Below are positions 16,135 to 24,932 of a DNA stretch of 64,000 nt, piece after piece. The stretch comes from Alphaproteobacteria bacterium (GTDB lineage: Bacteria > Pseudomonadota > Alphaproteobacteria > Micavibrionales > Micavibrionaceae), in assembly GCA_002690045.1 (NCBI GenBank), contig NZDE01000013.1:186001-250000 (forward strand), read 5' to 3'. Below the pieces are notes generated by a model, which saw only the letters and a program-made list of their open reading frames with translations, was not told the origin of the DNA and did not search any database. Position 1 is the stretch's first letter. Each line of letters begins with the position of its first letter. A program made the position numbers and the translations under genes.

Positions 16135-18918
16135 ATGGACGAACTTATTGGCGAATTCATTACAGAAACAAATGAAAGCCTCGAAGAACTAGATGTTGAT
16201 CTGGTTAATCTTGAAAAAGACCCTAATGATAGGGATCTTTTGTCCAAAATCTTTCGCTTAATGCACACAATTAAAGGTACTTGTGGTTTCTTGGGGCTTC
16301 CGCGCCTTGAAAAGCTTGCACACCATGCTGAAAACGTGCTTGGCCGTTTTCGTGATGGTGATTTGGAGGTTACGCCGCCCGCTGTAACGTTGATTTTTGA
16401 ATCGATTGATGGGGTGCGCTTTATATTAGAAGGCATCGAACAAAATGGTGAAGAGCCAGCAGGGGATGACTCTGATATAATCGCACGCTTGGATGCTGTA
16501 TATGAGGGGCGTGCTTTGGATGAAGCCGCTGCGTCAGATGCTAAGAGTGACTCTATCAAACTCGTCGGCGATAAAATTCCTCATGAGCATGACACGGATG
16601 ATTCAGAGGTGTCTATTGATGATATTATGGCTTCAAATGATTTGGGCGTGGATGACGAAGACGAAGATTTAGATGATAGCGCCGAAGAGGCTGCGGCATT
16701 GGCAAAGAAAAATCAGCCGCAGGCCGCAGGGGAAGAAAGCGCGGCCGCGAAAAAGACGTCAATTGCTGCGCAGTCTTTGCGCGTGAATGTTGATGTGCTT
16801 GAAAATTTGATGACGATGGTGTCAGAGCTGGTCTTAACGCGAAATCAGTTGATGCAGATTATGCGTCAGCAAAATGATAGTGAATTTACGGCGCCATTGC
16901 AGCGTCTTAATCATGTTGTTTCTGATTTGCAAGATGGCGTGATGAAAACGCGCATGCAGCCTATCGGAAATGCATGGGCGAAATTGCCGCGTATAATTCG
17001 CGATATAAGTGTTGAACTAGATAAGAAAATTGAACTGCATATGCATGGTCAAGACACAGAGCTTGATCGTCAAGTTCTGGATATGATTAAAGACCCGCTG
17101 ACACATATGGTGCGTAATTCGGCTGATCATGGGATCGAGAAGCCTGCTGACCGTGAAGCGGTGGGTAAGTCTCCGACAGGACATGTGACTTTAGATGCCT
17201 ATCATGAAGGTGGGCATATTATCATTGAAATTTCTGACGATGGTAAGGGGCTTTCAACACAGAAAATCATTGAAAAAGCTATTGCTAATGGACTGGCTAC
17301 AGCGGATGAAATCGCTGAAATGTCAACACAGCAAATCCAGCAATTTATTTTCCATGCAGGCTTTTCCACTGCAGAAAAGGTTACGGCTGTCTCTGGACGT
17401 GGTGTGGGAATGGATGTTGTCCGCACTAATATAGAGAAAATTGGTGGGTCTATTGAGCTTACCTCTATTGAGGGCAAGGGTTCAACTTTCTTAATTAAAA
17501 TTCCGCTTACTTTGGCGATTGTCTCCGCGTTGGTTGTTGAGGCAAGTGGTGAGCGTTTCGCTGTTCCGCAGCTTACTGTTCGCGAATTGGTTATGGTTTC
17601 AGAAAAATCTGAAGTTAAAATTGAGATGATTAAGGGGTCACCGGTTTATCGTTTGCGTGACCAGTTGCTGCCACTCGTTTATCTTAATGATGTGCTTAAA
17701 CTTAAGGGGTATAATGCAGAGCCTGAAGTTAAAGCATCAGAAGAAGGTGCATCGGCTGAGGCAGATGGGGGAAGCAATGTAGTTGACCTTAAGACGCACT
17801 CTGAGGCACAGAACCAATATATTATTGTGACGCAAATTGGTGCATATATGTTGGGTATAATCGTTGATCGTGTCTTTGATACTGAAGAGATCGTTGTTAA
17901 GCCTGTTGCGCGTATTTTACGTGAAATAGAAGTGTTCTCAGGGAATACAATTCTTGGTGATGGTAGCGTTATTATGATTTTGGACCCAGCGGGTATTGCG
18001 CGCGCTACGGGCAAAGAAGAAGGCACTGATGTGGGCGCAGGCGTAGAGCATGTAGAAGAAAGCGTTCAGCATGATACAGCGGAGAAAACAACGCTTCTGT
18101 TGTTCCGTGCAGGTGATAAAGCGCCTAAGGCCGTTCCGCTGGCGCTAGTTTCGCGTTTAGAGAATGTGAATATTGATAGTGTTGAACACGCAAACAACCA
18201 AATGCTGGTTCAGTATCGTGGTCAATTAATGCCGCTATTGCCGTTTAGCGCCTCACAGGAAATACCACAAGAAGGTAATATGCCTGTATTGGTATTTGCT
18301 GAAGGTAAAAAGTCTATGGGCATTATTGTTGATGAAATCGTTGATATCATTGAAGAGCACGTTGATGTGCAAATGTCAGGACGCGACGGTGTTATGGGGA
18401 GTGCAATTATTGCAGGTAAGGCCACAGATGTCTGTGATGTTACATATTACATGAGCAGTGTGTCTAACGGTTGGTTTGATATTCAAACATCTGTTGGCTA
18501 TGACAGTGATGATGTGGAGAATACAAGTGAACATGCGCGCCGCAAGATTTTGTTGGTTGATGATAGCCCGTTCTTTAGAAATATGCTGACCCCTTTGTTA
18601 AGTGTTGCTGGATATCGTGTGACATCGGTTGAAGGTGCTGCACAAGCGTTAGAGCTTTGTGAAAAGGGTGAGACGTTTGATTTGATTGTTAGTGACATTG
18701 AAATGCCTGACATGAGTGGGTTTGAGTTTGCAAAAAAAGTGAAGTCCGAAGACTCTATTTGGCATGATATACCGCTTGTGGCGCTAACATCACATGGCGC
18801 ACCGTCTGATTTAGATAAGGGGCATGAGGTTGGCTTTAATAAGTATATTTTAAAATTTGATCGTGAAACTTTATTAGACACATTGGAAGAAACATTGGCG
18901 TCTGCTGCGCGTGGATAG
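16135..18918 (+). CDS. cheA: chemotaxis histidine kinase CheA with C-terminal receiver domain
   Basis: CheA phosphorylates CheY and CheB in receptor arrays. Order: HPt/P1 with phospho-His 44 (RLMHTIKGTCGFLG); a long acidic linker (about 130-205); dimerisation helices (LENLMTMVSELVLTRNQLM); the ATPase with N-box HMVRNSADHGIE, G1 ISDDGKGL and G2 GRGVGMDVVRTN; a CheW-like P5; a second CheW-like segment (about residues 650-780); and a receiver domain (803-927, ILLVDDSPFFRNM, phospho-acceptor Asp 854 in SDIEMPDMSG). No separate P2 domain for CheY docking is evident. The CheA-REC form is known in Rhodospirillales-type bacteria and may act as a phosphate sink. It is the first gene of cheAWYBR. Confidence 0.97.
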   Translation: MDELIGEFITETNESLEELDVDLVNLEKDPNDRDLLSKIFRLMHTIKGTCGFLGLPRLEKLAHHAENVLGRFRDGDLEVTPPAVTLIFESIDGVRFILEGIEQNGEEPAGDDSDIIARLDAVYEGRALDEAAASDAKSDSIKLVGDKIPHEHDTDDSEVSIDDIMASNDLGVDDEDEDLDDSAEEAAALAKKNQPQAAGEESAAAKKTSIAAQSLRVNVDVLENLMTMVSELVLTRNQLMQIMRQQNDSEFTAPLQRLNHVVSDLQDGVMKTRMQPIGNAWAKLPRIIRDISVELDKKIELHMHGQDTELDRQVLDMIKDPLTHMVRNSADHGIEKPADREAVGKSPTGHVTLDAYHEGGHIIIEISDDGKGLSTQKIIEKAIANGLATADEIAEMSTQQIQQFIFHAGFSTAEKVTAVSGRGVGMDVVRTNIEKIGGSIELTSIEGKGSTFLIKIPLTLAIVSALVVEASGERFAVPQLTVRELVMVSEKSEVKIEMIKGSPVYRLRDQLLPLVYLNDVLKLKGYNAEPEVKASEEGASAEADGGSNVVDLKTHSEAQNQYIIVTQIGAYMLGIIVDRVFDTEEIVVKPVARILREIEVFSGNTILGDGSVIMILDPAGIARATGKEEGTDVGAGVEHVEESVQHDTAEKTTLLLFRAGDKAPKAVPLALVSRLENVNIDSVEHANNQMLVQYRGQLMPLLPFSASQEIPQEGNMPVLVFAEGKKSMGIIVDEIVDIIEEHVDVQMSGRDGVMGSAIIAGKATDVCDVTYYMSSVSNGWFDIQTSVGYDSDDVENTSEHARRKILLVDDSPFFRNMLTPLLSVAGYRVTSVEGAAQALELCEKGETFDLIVSDIEMPDMSGFEFAKKVKSEDSIWHDIPLVALTSHGAPSDLDKGHEVGFNKYILKFDRETLLDTLEETLASAARG

Positions 18919-18962
18919 TTTATTGCCGTGTGATTAATTGTATTTTTTAAAAGGAGTTTTGT

Positions 18963-19457
18963 ATGTGCCCTGGTGATGTGCAAAGTATTGAAAGTAAAGG
19001 TTCTGAGGGCGTTAACCCTATTGCTGGTCGTGCAAATGATTTTTTAACAATCTATATTGCGGGGCAATTATTCGGTATACCAGTTTTACAGCTTCAGGAT
19101 GTTTTGGGTGATTTAAATGTTAGTAAAATTCCTTTAGCGCCGCCTGAGGTTGATGGATCACTCAATTTACGTGGACGTATCGTAACTTCTATAAATGTGC
19201 GCCGCTGTCTTGGCTTGTCGGAACGGGCAGAGGGCAAGTCCGTGATGAGTGTTGTTGTGGAGCATGAAGGAGAGCTCTATAGTTTGACGATTGATGAAGT
19301 CGGTGATGTTTTGGCACTTAAAGAAGATAGCTATGAAAAGAACCCTGTAACGTTAGATCCGAAATGGCGTGGCGTGTCTTTGGGGATATATCGTTTAGAT
19401 GAAGAGCTGTTGATTGTTTTAGATGTACCAAAACTAATTAACGATTTAAGAATCTAG
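18963..19457 (+). CDS. cheW: chemotaxis coupling protein CheW
   Basis: CheW bridges receptors and CheA. The 164-residue protein is one CheW domain with two SH3-like barrels: TIYIAGQLFGIPVLQLQDVL, then GSLNLRGRIVTSINVRRCLG containing the conserved NLRG loop, then SLTIDEVGDVLAL. AAAAGGAG precedes the ATG and the gene sits 44 bases after cheA. Its N-terminal 20 residues are an unconserved extension. Confidence 0.96.
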   Translation: MCPGDVQSIESKGSEGVNPIAGRANDFLTIYIAGQLFGIPVLQLQDVLGDLNVSKIPLAPPEVDGSLNLRGRIVTSINVRRCLGLSERAEGKSVMSVVVEHEGELYSLTIDEVGDVLALKEDSYEKNPVTLDPKWRGVSLGIYRLDEELLIVLDVPKLINDLRI

Positions 19458-19534
19458 TTGTTTTAATTGACTATTATTTTGTTCAATAGTCTGCTAACAT
19501 GCAAGCTAAGCTTGTGTGAACTTGGAGTTTTGTT

Positions 19535-19900
19535 ATGAAATCTTGTTTGGTCGTTGATGATTCACGTGTGGTGCGCAAGGTTGCGCGCAGAATAATGGAA
19601 GATTTAGGCTTTTCATGTGATGAGGCAGAAGACGGCCAAGTGGCATATGAAAAATGCCAAGTGAGTATGCCGGATTCTATTTTGTTGGACTGGAACATGC
19701 CTGTTATGAGTGGTATAGAATTTTTAGAAAAACTTCGTATGCTTGATAATGGGGATTCGCCGCGCGTAGTGTTCTGCACCACAGAAAATGATATTCAACA
19801 TATTCAGCGTGCCTTAGAAGCTGGCGCAAATGAATATATAATGAAGCCTTTTGATAGTGATATTATTGAGACAAAGTTCAGACAAATTGGGCTGCTTTAG
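19535..19900 (+). CDS. cheY: chemotaxis response regulator CheY
   Basis: A single receiver domain of 121 residues. The acidic pocket is VDD (8-9), the phospho-acceptor is Asp 52 in ILLDWNMPVMSG, the switch Thr lies in VVFCTTEND, and Lys is in IMKPFDSD. Phospho-CheY binds the flagellar switch. No CheZ is present in the operon, as usual in alphaproteobacteria, where extra receivers (perhaps the one on CheA) drain phosphate. Third gene of the operon. Confidence 0.95.
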   Translation: MKSCLVVDDSRVVRKVARRIMEDLGFSCDEAEDGQVAYEKCQVSMPDSILLDWNMPVMSGIEFLEKLRMLDNGDSPRVVFCTTENDIQHIQRALEAGANEYIMKPFDSDIIETKFRQIGLL

Positions 19901-19944
19901 TTTTTAATGTGTCATTTTTATTTATCTAGTCTAGGTAAGCTTGC

Positions 19945-21111
19945 GTGGTAAACAGTCCAAATAAAATTAAAGTTATGCTAGTTGATGATTCTGCGGTCGT
20001 CAGAGGATTTTTGTCACGTATCCTTGATGAAGCGGAGGATACTGAAGTTGTAGCGTCCGTTGTGAATGGGCAGCAAGCGGTTGATATGGTTAATCGTTAT
20101 AATCCAGACATTATAATATTAGATATCGAAATGCCGGTTATGGACGGCATTACGGCCGTGCCTAAAATTCTTGAAAAGAAACCAGATGCGAAAATACTCA
20201 TGTGCTCCACTCTGAGCACAAAAAATGCCGATATTTCTATGAAGGCAATGTCCTTGGGCGCCATTGACTGTATTGGTAAGCCAACGACGGCCATTAATAT
20301 TAAAAACGATAGTGAATTTAAAGAATCTTTTCTTTACAAAATCAGGAATATTGCTTCACCGCATGGGCGTGGGGCAAGCGCACTTGCGCAGCCCTCTGAA
20401 CGTTCTGGCTTTGTTGTTAAGCCAAAACAGCAGTCCTCTTCTCAGGCCGCACCTGCTACATCGCCTGTCTCTGCGACTAGCCCTGTAAAGTTTGGTACAA
20501 CTAAGGATGTAAAACTAGTTTCTAAAGCTAGCCTATCAACGATGCCACCCAAAGTTCTAGCGATTGGTTCGTCAACGGGTGGACCACAGGCGCTATTCAC
20601 TTTTATATCTGCATTGAAGTCCCCTAATGTGCCAATTGTTATAACGCAGCATATGCCCGCGACTTTTACAAAAATTTTGGCATCCCACATACAGCAGCAT
20701 ACATCTATACCAACTGTGGAGGGGGAAGATGGCATGAAGCTGGAGGCTGGCAAGGCCTATGTCGCGCCAGGTGGGAAACATATGTTGTTTGAAAAGGGGG
20801 TTAACGGAACCTATATCAAAATTGATGATGGGCCGCCAGAAAATTTCTGTAAACCAGCTGTTGACCCGATGATCCGTAGCTTGATGGATATATACGGTAC
20901 TGCTTTTATCACTGTGATTCTAACAGGTATGGGGTCTGATGGACTGCGTTCTTGCCAGAGTTTTGTTGAAAAGGGCGGGCGTGTAATTGCGCAGGATGAA
21001 GCAAGTAGTGTAGTTTGGGGCATGCCAGGAGCAGTCGCAACAGCAGGAATTTGTATGGAAGTGCTTCCCTTAAATGAAATAGGAAGCTATGTTAGTAGAA
21101 TGATTTTTTAA
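19945..21111 (+). CDS. cheB: chemotaxis methylesterase CheB
   Basis: CheB removes methyl groups from receptor glutamates, completing adaptation. It has an N-terminal receiver (residues 5-125, phospho-Asp in IIILDIEMPVMDG), a Ser/Ala/Pro-rich linker and a C-terminal esterase. The esterase has the nucleophile loop IGSSTGGPQAL, His in ITQHMPATFT and Asp in LTGMGSDGL. The start is GTG at 19945 with AGGTAAG about 7 bases before. Length 388 is slightly longer than E. coli CheB because of the linker. It sits directly before cheR. Confidence 0.97.
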   Translation: MVNSPNKIKVMLVDDSAVVRGFLSRILDEAEDTEVVASVVNGQQAVDMVNRYNPDIIILDIEMPVMDGITAVPKILEKKPDAKILMCSTLSTKNADISMKAMSLGAIDCIGKPTTAINIKNDSEFKESFLYKIRNIASPHGRGASALAQPSERSGFVVKPKQQSSSQAAPATSPVSATSPVKFGTTKDVKLVSKASLSTMPPKVLAIGSSTGGPQALFTFISALKSPNVPIVITQHMPATFTKILASHIQQHTSIPTVEGEDGMKLEAGKAYVAPGGKHMLFEKGVNGTYIKIDDGPPENFCKPAVDPMIRSLMDIYGTAFITVILTGMGSDGLRSCQSFVEKGGRVIAQDEASSVVWGMPGAVATAGICMEVLPLNEIGSYVSRMIF

Positions 21112-21129
21112 CGCAGTGTAAGCAATAAA

Positions 21130-21999
21130 ATGAAAATAGCGGATTTTGATTTATATAAAGACCTCTTATACGAACGCTCTGGCCTAGATATTACGCCAGA
21201 TAAATCGTATTTGCTTGATTCTCGCCTGACGCCAATCGCGAAAAAGTGGGGGTATCATTCATTGGAGGCAATGAGTGTGAGCTTGCGTGCGCTTCCTGAC
21301 CCTGAACTGGTTAAGGAAATTGTTGATGCGATGACCACGAATGAAACATCGTTTTATCGTGATATCCGTCCATTTGAGAATTTTGAAAATGTCGTCTTGC
21401 CATATATTATAGAAAACGCGCAGCGCGGTAAAACATTGCGTATTTGGTGTGCGGCATGTTCGACAGGACAAGAGCCTTATTCTTTGGCCATGATTCTGAA
21501 GGAAAAACAGGCTGAGCTAGGTGGGCGCCGTATAGAGATTGTTGCGACGGATATTTCTGACCGCGTTCTTAACACAGCGCGTCAGGGGATATATTCTCAA
21601 TTCGAAGTTCAGCGTGGTTTGCCTGTAACAAAGCTTGTGCGTTTCTTTAAACAGGTAGAAGATAAGTGGCAAATCAACGATGAAATTAAGGCTATGGTAA
21701 ACTACCGTAATTTCAATTTGCTTGAATCTATGGCTAGCCTTGGCAAGTTTGATGTCGTGTTATGCCGCAATGTTTTGATTTACTTTGATACTAAGACAAA
21801 AGCAAAAGTTCTTGAAGGTATCTCTAACCAGATGGAGCAAGATGGTTTCTTGTTCTTAGGTGGCGCTGAGACTGTGTTAGGTGTTACGGATACGTTTTCT
21901 TCTATTAAAGATGTGCGCGGCCTATATGCCAAAACAGGACAGCATGGCACAGTGGCGAAAACAACTATGGTGGGTACAGGTGCTGGCGCAGGGTTTTAA
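21130..21999 (+). CDS. cheR: chemotaxis receptor methyltransferase CheR
   Basis: CheR methylates receptor glutamates with SAM. It has an N-terminal helical domain (FDLYKDLLYERSGLDIT), the conserved NETSFYRD motif, SAM-binding IWCAACSTGQEPYSLAM, and VATDISDRVL and VLCRNVLIYFD in the Rossmann core. Length 289 is typical, with a Gly/Ala tail (TMVGTGAGAGF). It lacks the C-terminal pentapeptide-binding or TPR extensions seen in other CheR classes. It starts 18 bases after cheB and is the last gene of the che operon. Confidence 0.97.
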   Translation: MKIADFDLYKDLLYERSGLDITPDKSYLLDSRLTPIAKKWGYHSLEAMSVSLRALPDPELVKEIVDAMTTNETSFYRDIRPFENFENVVLPYIIENAQRGKTLRIWCAACSTGQEPYSLAMILKEKQAELGGRRIEIVATDISDRVLNTARQGIYSQFEVQRGLPVTKLVRFFKQVEDKWQINDEIKAMVNYRNFNLLESMASLGKFDVVLCRNVLIYFDTKTKAKVLEGISNQMEQDGFLFLGGAETVLGVTDTFSSIKDVRGLYAKTGQHGTVAKTTMVGTGAGAGF

Positions 22000-22032
22000 T
22001 AATCCTGTCTTTTACCGACCTATCGGGGGATA

Positions 22033-22089
22033 ATGTTATCGCAGACGATCATCAAAATAATGTTATTACAGATCCGCGCTCAGTTTTAA
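22033..22089 (+). other. 18-codon upstream ORF overlapping the 5' end of purH
   Basis: GGGGGA (22025-22030) is the best ribosome site in the neighbourhood and is followed by ATG 22033. That frame stops at TAA 22087-22089 and is one base out of register with purH, which is open across the same stretch. The peptide (MLSQTIIKIMLLQIRAQF) has no recognisable regulatory codon run. It may be a leader ORF, or the sign that purH starts here and is frameshifted. Confidence 0.4.
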
Positions 22090-22100
22090 TAAAGCGTGCA

Positions 22101-23657
22101 TTGATTTCTGTATCCAATAAAAGTGGTGTTGAGAAGTTGGCCTCTGCGTTAAGGGCGCGTGGTGTTGAATTGGTTGCGACACAAGGGACAAGCGACTTTT
22201 TAAAAGACAAAGGTATAGAGTGCGATGAAATATCGGACTTTACTGGCTTGCCTGAACTTATGGAAGGGCGCGTCAAAACACTGCACCCTAAAATTCATGG
22301 TGGTATCCTTGCCAAGCGCGATAATGATACGCATTGTCAGGCGTTAGAAGAGCATGATATTTTTCCAATTGATTTGGTCGTTGTGAATTTATATCCATTC
22401 GTTGATTTCGTACGTGAGAACGAGGACGAAGATACATGCCTAGATAATATTGACATCGGCGGGGTGGCGATGATCCGCTCAGCGGCGAAAAATTATCAGC
22501 ATGTTGTTGTAGCAACTGACCCCAAAGATTATCAGTTGATTTTGAATGATATAGATGTCCATAATGGCGCCGTGACGCAGAGCTTACGTAAGCGCCTTGC
22601 CGCAAACGCGTTTTCACTGACAGCAACATATGACGCCAATATATCTGGCTGGTTTATGGGGCATAATAAAGGTGATGATGACTTCCCCGCGCGGATGAGC
22701 TTATCAGGCAGTTTAGACCGTATCTTGCAATATGGTGAAAACCCACACCAAAAGGCGGCGCTATATAATACGGGTGATCATGCCTTTGGTATTGTAAATG
22801 CCCGTCAAATACAGGGCACGCCATTAAGTTATAATGCGGTTCTGGATGGTGATGCCGGCCTGCAAATTGTTGCAGATTACCCTGAGCCTTGCGTGGCGAT
22901 TATAAAACATACAAACCCGTGCGGCGTGGCCTGTGCGGATAGTGTGGAAGACGCTTATTTGCGGGCCTATGCAAGCGATAAAGACAGCGCCTTTGGCGGC
23001 TGCGTCGTGCTAAACCGTCGCGTTGATGTGAAGCTTGCGCGAATAATTATGAAGAAATTTACGGTTTTAATTGTTGCGCCATCTTTTGAACATGATGCCC
23101 TGACATATTTATCCGAATTTGAAAAACTGCGCGTGATTGCCACGGGTGAGTTGCCTGAGGTCAAAGCGCCGTTTTGGGAGAAGCGCAGCTTGTCTGGTGG
23201 CTTTCTTGTGCAGAACCACGATATTTTACAGGTGAGCGCAGATGACATAGAGATTGTCACGGAGCGTGGCCCTACAGAGCGTGAGCTACAAGATTTGCTA
23301 TTTGCATTTAATGTTAGCCGTTATGTGACATCTAATGCGATTGTTTATGCTAAGGATATGGCGACAGTGGCGATTAGCGGCGGACAGGCAAGTCGTATTG
23401 ATGCTGCACGTAGCGCTATTTATAAGGCGAACCTTATGGGGGAGGCTTTAGAAGAACCACAAAACTTGCTTAAAAACTCTGTTGTTGCATCAGATGGTTT
23501 CTTTCCGTTTGCAGATAGTTTAATTGCTGCGGCTGATGCAGGGGTCACTGCGGTTATTCAGCCAGGTGGAAGCGTACGCGACGAAGAAGTTATTGCCGCA
23601 GCTGATGATCGCGCCATCGCAATGGTCTTTACAAAGCAGCGTCATTTCAGGCATTAG
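22101..23657 (+). CDS. purH: bifunctional AICAR formyltransferase/IMP cyclohydrolase
   Basis: PurH catalyses the last two steps of IMP synthesis. The N-terminal IMP cyclohydrolase (MGS-like) domain has LISVSNKSGVEKLA, ELVATQGTSDFLK and EGRVKTLHPKIHGGILA. The transformylase half has LQYGENPHQKAALY, KHTNPCGVAC, FGGCVVLNRRVD and C-terminal SDGFFPFADSL. The 518 residues counted from TTG 22101 are near full length. Homologs begin a few residues before KRALISVSD, and here KRA is encoded upstream of 22101 in frame (open to at least 22035), but no ATG, GTG or TTG exists there. The 5' boundary is therefore uncertain. Confidence 0.93.
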   Translation: MISVSNKSGVEKLASALRARGVELVATQGTSDFLKDKGIECDEISDFTGLPELMEGRVKTLHPKIHGGILAKRDNDTHCQALEEHDIFPIDLVVVNLYPFVDFVRENEDEDTCLDNIDIGGVAMIRSAAKNYQHVVVATDPKDYQLILNDIDVHNGAVTQSLRKRLAANAFSLTATYDANISGWFMGHNKGDDDFPARMSLSGSLDRILQYGENPHQKAALYNTGDHAFGIVNARQIQGTPLSYNAVLDGDAGLQIVADYPEPCVAIIKHTNPCGVACADSVEDAYLRAYASDKDSAFGGCVVLNRRVDVKLARIIMKKFTVLIVAPSFEHDALTYLSEFEKLRVIATGELPEVKAPFWEKRSLSGGFLVQNHDILQVSADDIEIVTERGPTERELQDLLFAFNVSRYVTSNAIVYAKDMATVAISGGQASRIDAARSAIYKANLMGEALEEPQNLLKNSVVASDGFFPFADSLIAAADAGVTAVIQPGGSVRDEEVIAAADDRAIAMVFTKQRHFRH

Positions 23658-23741
23658 TATAGTCGTTTAATACGGGCTGCTTAAAGATTGAATTAAATGG
23701 CTATAGTATAATTTAGAATTTATAGAATTGAGTGACTGTTT

Positions 23742-24386
23742 ATGTCTGAAATACAAAGCGATGCCCCGCGCGGCCTTTCGCAGCTTTTATTAGATTTTGA
23801 AAATGCGTTAACTGGCGAACGCACAAGCGTAGAAGATATACTGCGCGCGCTGCATGAGCGGGGGTTCGGCGCGTTGTTGTTCATTTTTGCGTTGCCTGCT
23901 GCTTTACCGCTTCCTGTACCGCCGGGGATAAACTTAATTATTGCGCTGCCGCTTATTATCCTGACTTTTCAACAAATGATTGGGCGTTCTAATGTCTGGT
24001 TGCCAGAGAAAGTCAAAAAACGTTCAGTCGATAGCCGTAAATTAGGTGAAATGATTGAAACGGCGCGCCCATGGATTGCCCGTTTGGAAAAGCTTGTTAA
24101 GCCCCGCCTTGCGTTTATCACACAAGGCGTAGCGTCCCGTTTGATTGGTGTTTGTGGGCTTATTATGGCGCTTAGCGTAACTATACCGATTCCGCTTTCG
24201 AATACGATCCCAAGTTTTTCTATTGCATTAATGGCAATTGGTGTCTTGATGCGCGATGGTTTTGCGGTTATTGTCGGCGCGTTTATTGGGCTTTTATGGG
24301 TTGTAATATTATATTCTTTATTGATATATTTTGGCCTTGAAGGTATTGAAATGATTAAGGACTTTATTAAGTCCATGTTGCTGTAA
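23742..24386 (+). CDS. exoD: ExoD family membrane protein
   Basis: ExoD-family proteins are small inner-membrane proteins first described for exopolysaccharide production and alkali tolerance in Sinorhizobium. It shows the typical N-terminal cytoplasmic SVEDILRALHERGFGALL, then FALPAALPLPVPPGINLI and IALPLIILTFQQMIGRSNVWLPE, a central helix bundle, and two C-terminal membrane helices. Length 214 fits. It lies 17 bases before dsbB and is probably its operon partner. The biochemical role of the family is unknown. Confidence 0.9.
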   Translation: MSEIQSDAPRGLSQLLLDFENALTGERTSVEDILRALHERGFGALLFIFALPAALPLPVPPGINLIIALPLIILTFQQMIGRSNVWLPEKVKKRSVDSRKLGEMIETARPWIARLEKLVKPRLAFITQGVASRLIGVCGLIMALSVTIPIPLSNTIPSFSIALMAIGVLMRDGFAVIVGAFIGLLWVVILYSLLIYFGLEGIEMIKDFIKSMLL

Positions 24387-24402
24387 TTTAAAGGACTATA
24401 CT

Positions 24403-24924
24403 ATGGCTGTTCAGCGCTTAATCTCATTTTTGTTCACGCCGTCAGGGTTATTTGCTAGTGTCGTTCTGCTTTCCTTTTTCGCTATGTCGGCGGCGCTGAC
24501 ATCGCAATATGTGTTTGGCCTTTCACCATGTCCGCTTTGTTTGTATCAACGCATTCCTTATGTTCTGGCGATTTTTATCGGGTTGGTTGGTTATGTGCTT
24601 GATCAGAAAGGCACAACAAAGGGGCGTAAAATTGCTGTTGGTTTCATGGGGCTGACTTTCTTGAGTAATACAGTGATAGCATCATTCCATACTGGCGTAG
24701 AACGCAAATGGTGGAAGGGTTTAGAAGGCTGTAGCGCCGGTGATATGTCAGGCTCTCTTGAAGATATTCTTGCGCGCATTGAATCTGCGCCTGTAGCGCG
24801 CTGTGATGAAATTCCTTGGGCGGACCCTATATTGGGCTTATCTATGGCGAATTATAATGCAATTGCGTGTGGCTTGATCTTTATATATTGCGCAGTTATC
24901 TTCTTCAAACTCCCTAAATATTAG
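24403..24924 (+). CDS. dsbB: disulfide bond formation protein B
   Basis: DsbB re-oxidises periplasmic DsbA and passes electrons to quinone. It has four membrane helices; Cys 43 and 46 are in SPCPLCLYQRIPY in the first periplasmic loop, and the second pair is in EGCSAGD and VARCDEIPW in the second loop. Length 173 is typical. It starts 17 bases after exoD and ends 9 bases before the beta-lactamase-like gene, so these three form a transcript. No dsbA is in view. Confidence 0.93.
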   Translation: MAVQRLISFLFTPSGLFASVVLLSFFAMSAALTSQYVFGLSPCPLCLYQRIPYVLAIFIGLVGYVLDQKGTTKGRKIAVGFMGLTFLSNTVIASFHTGVERKWWKGLEGCSAGDMSGSLEDILARIESAPVARCDEIPWADPILGLSMANYNAIACGLIFIYCAVIFFKLPKY

Positions 24925-24932
24925 AGGCGCAT

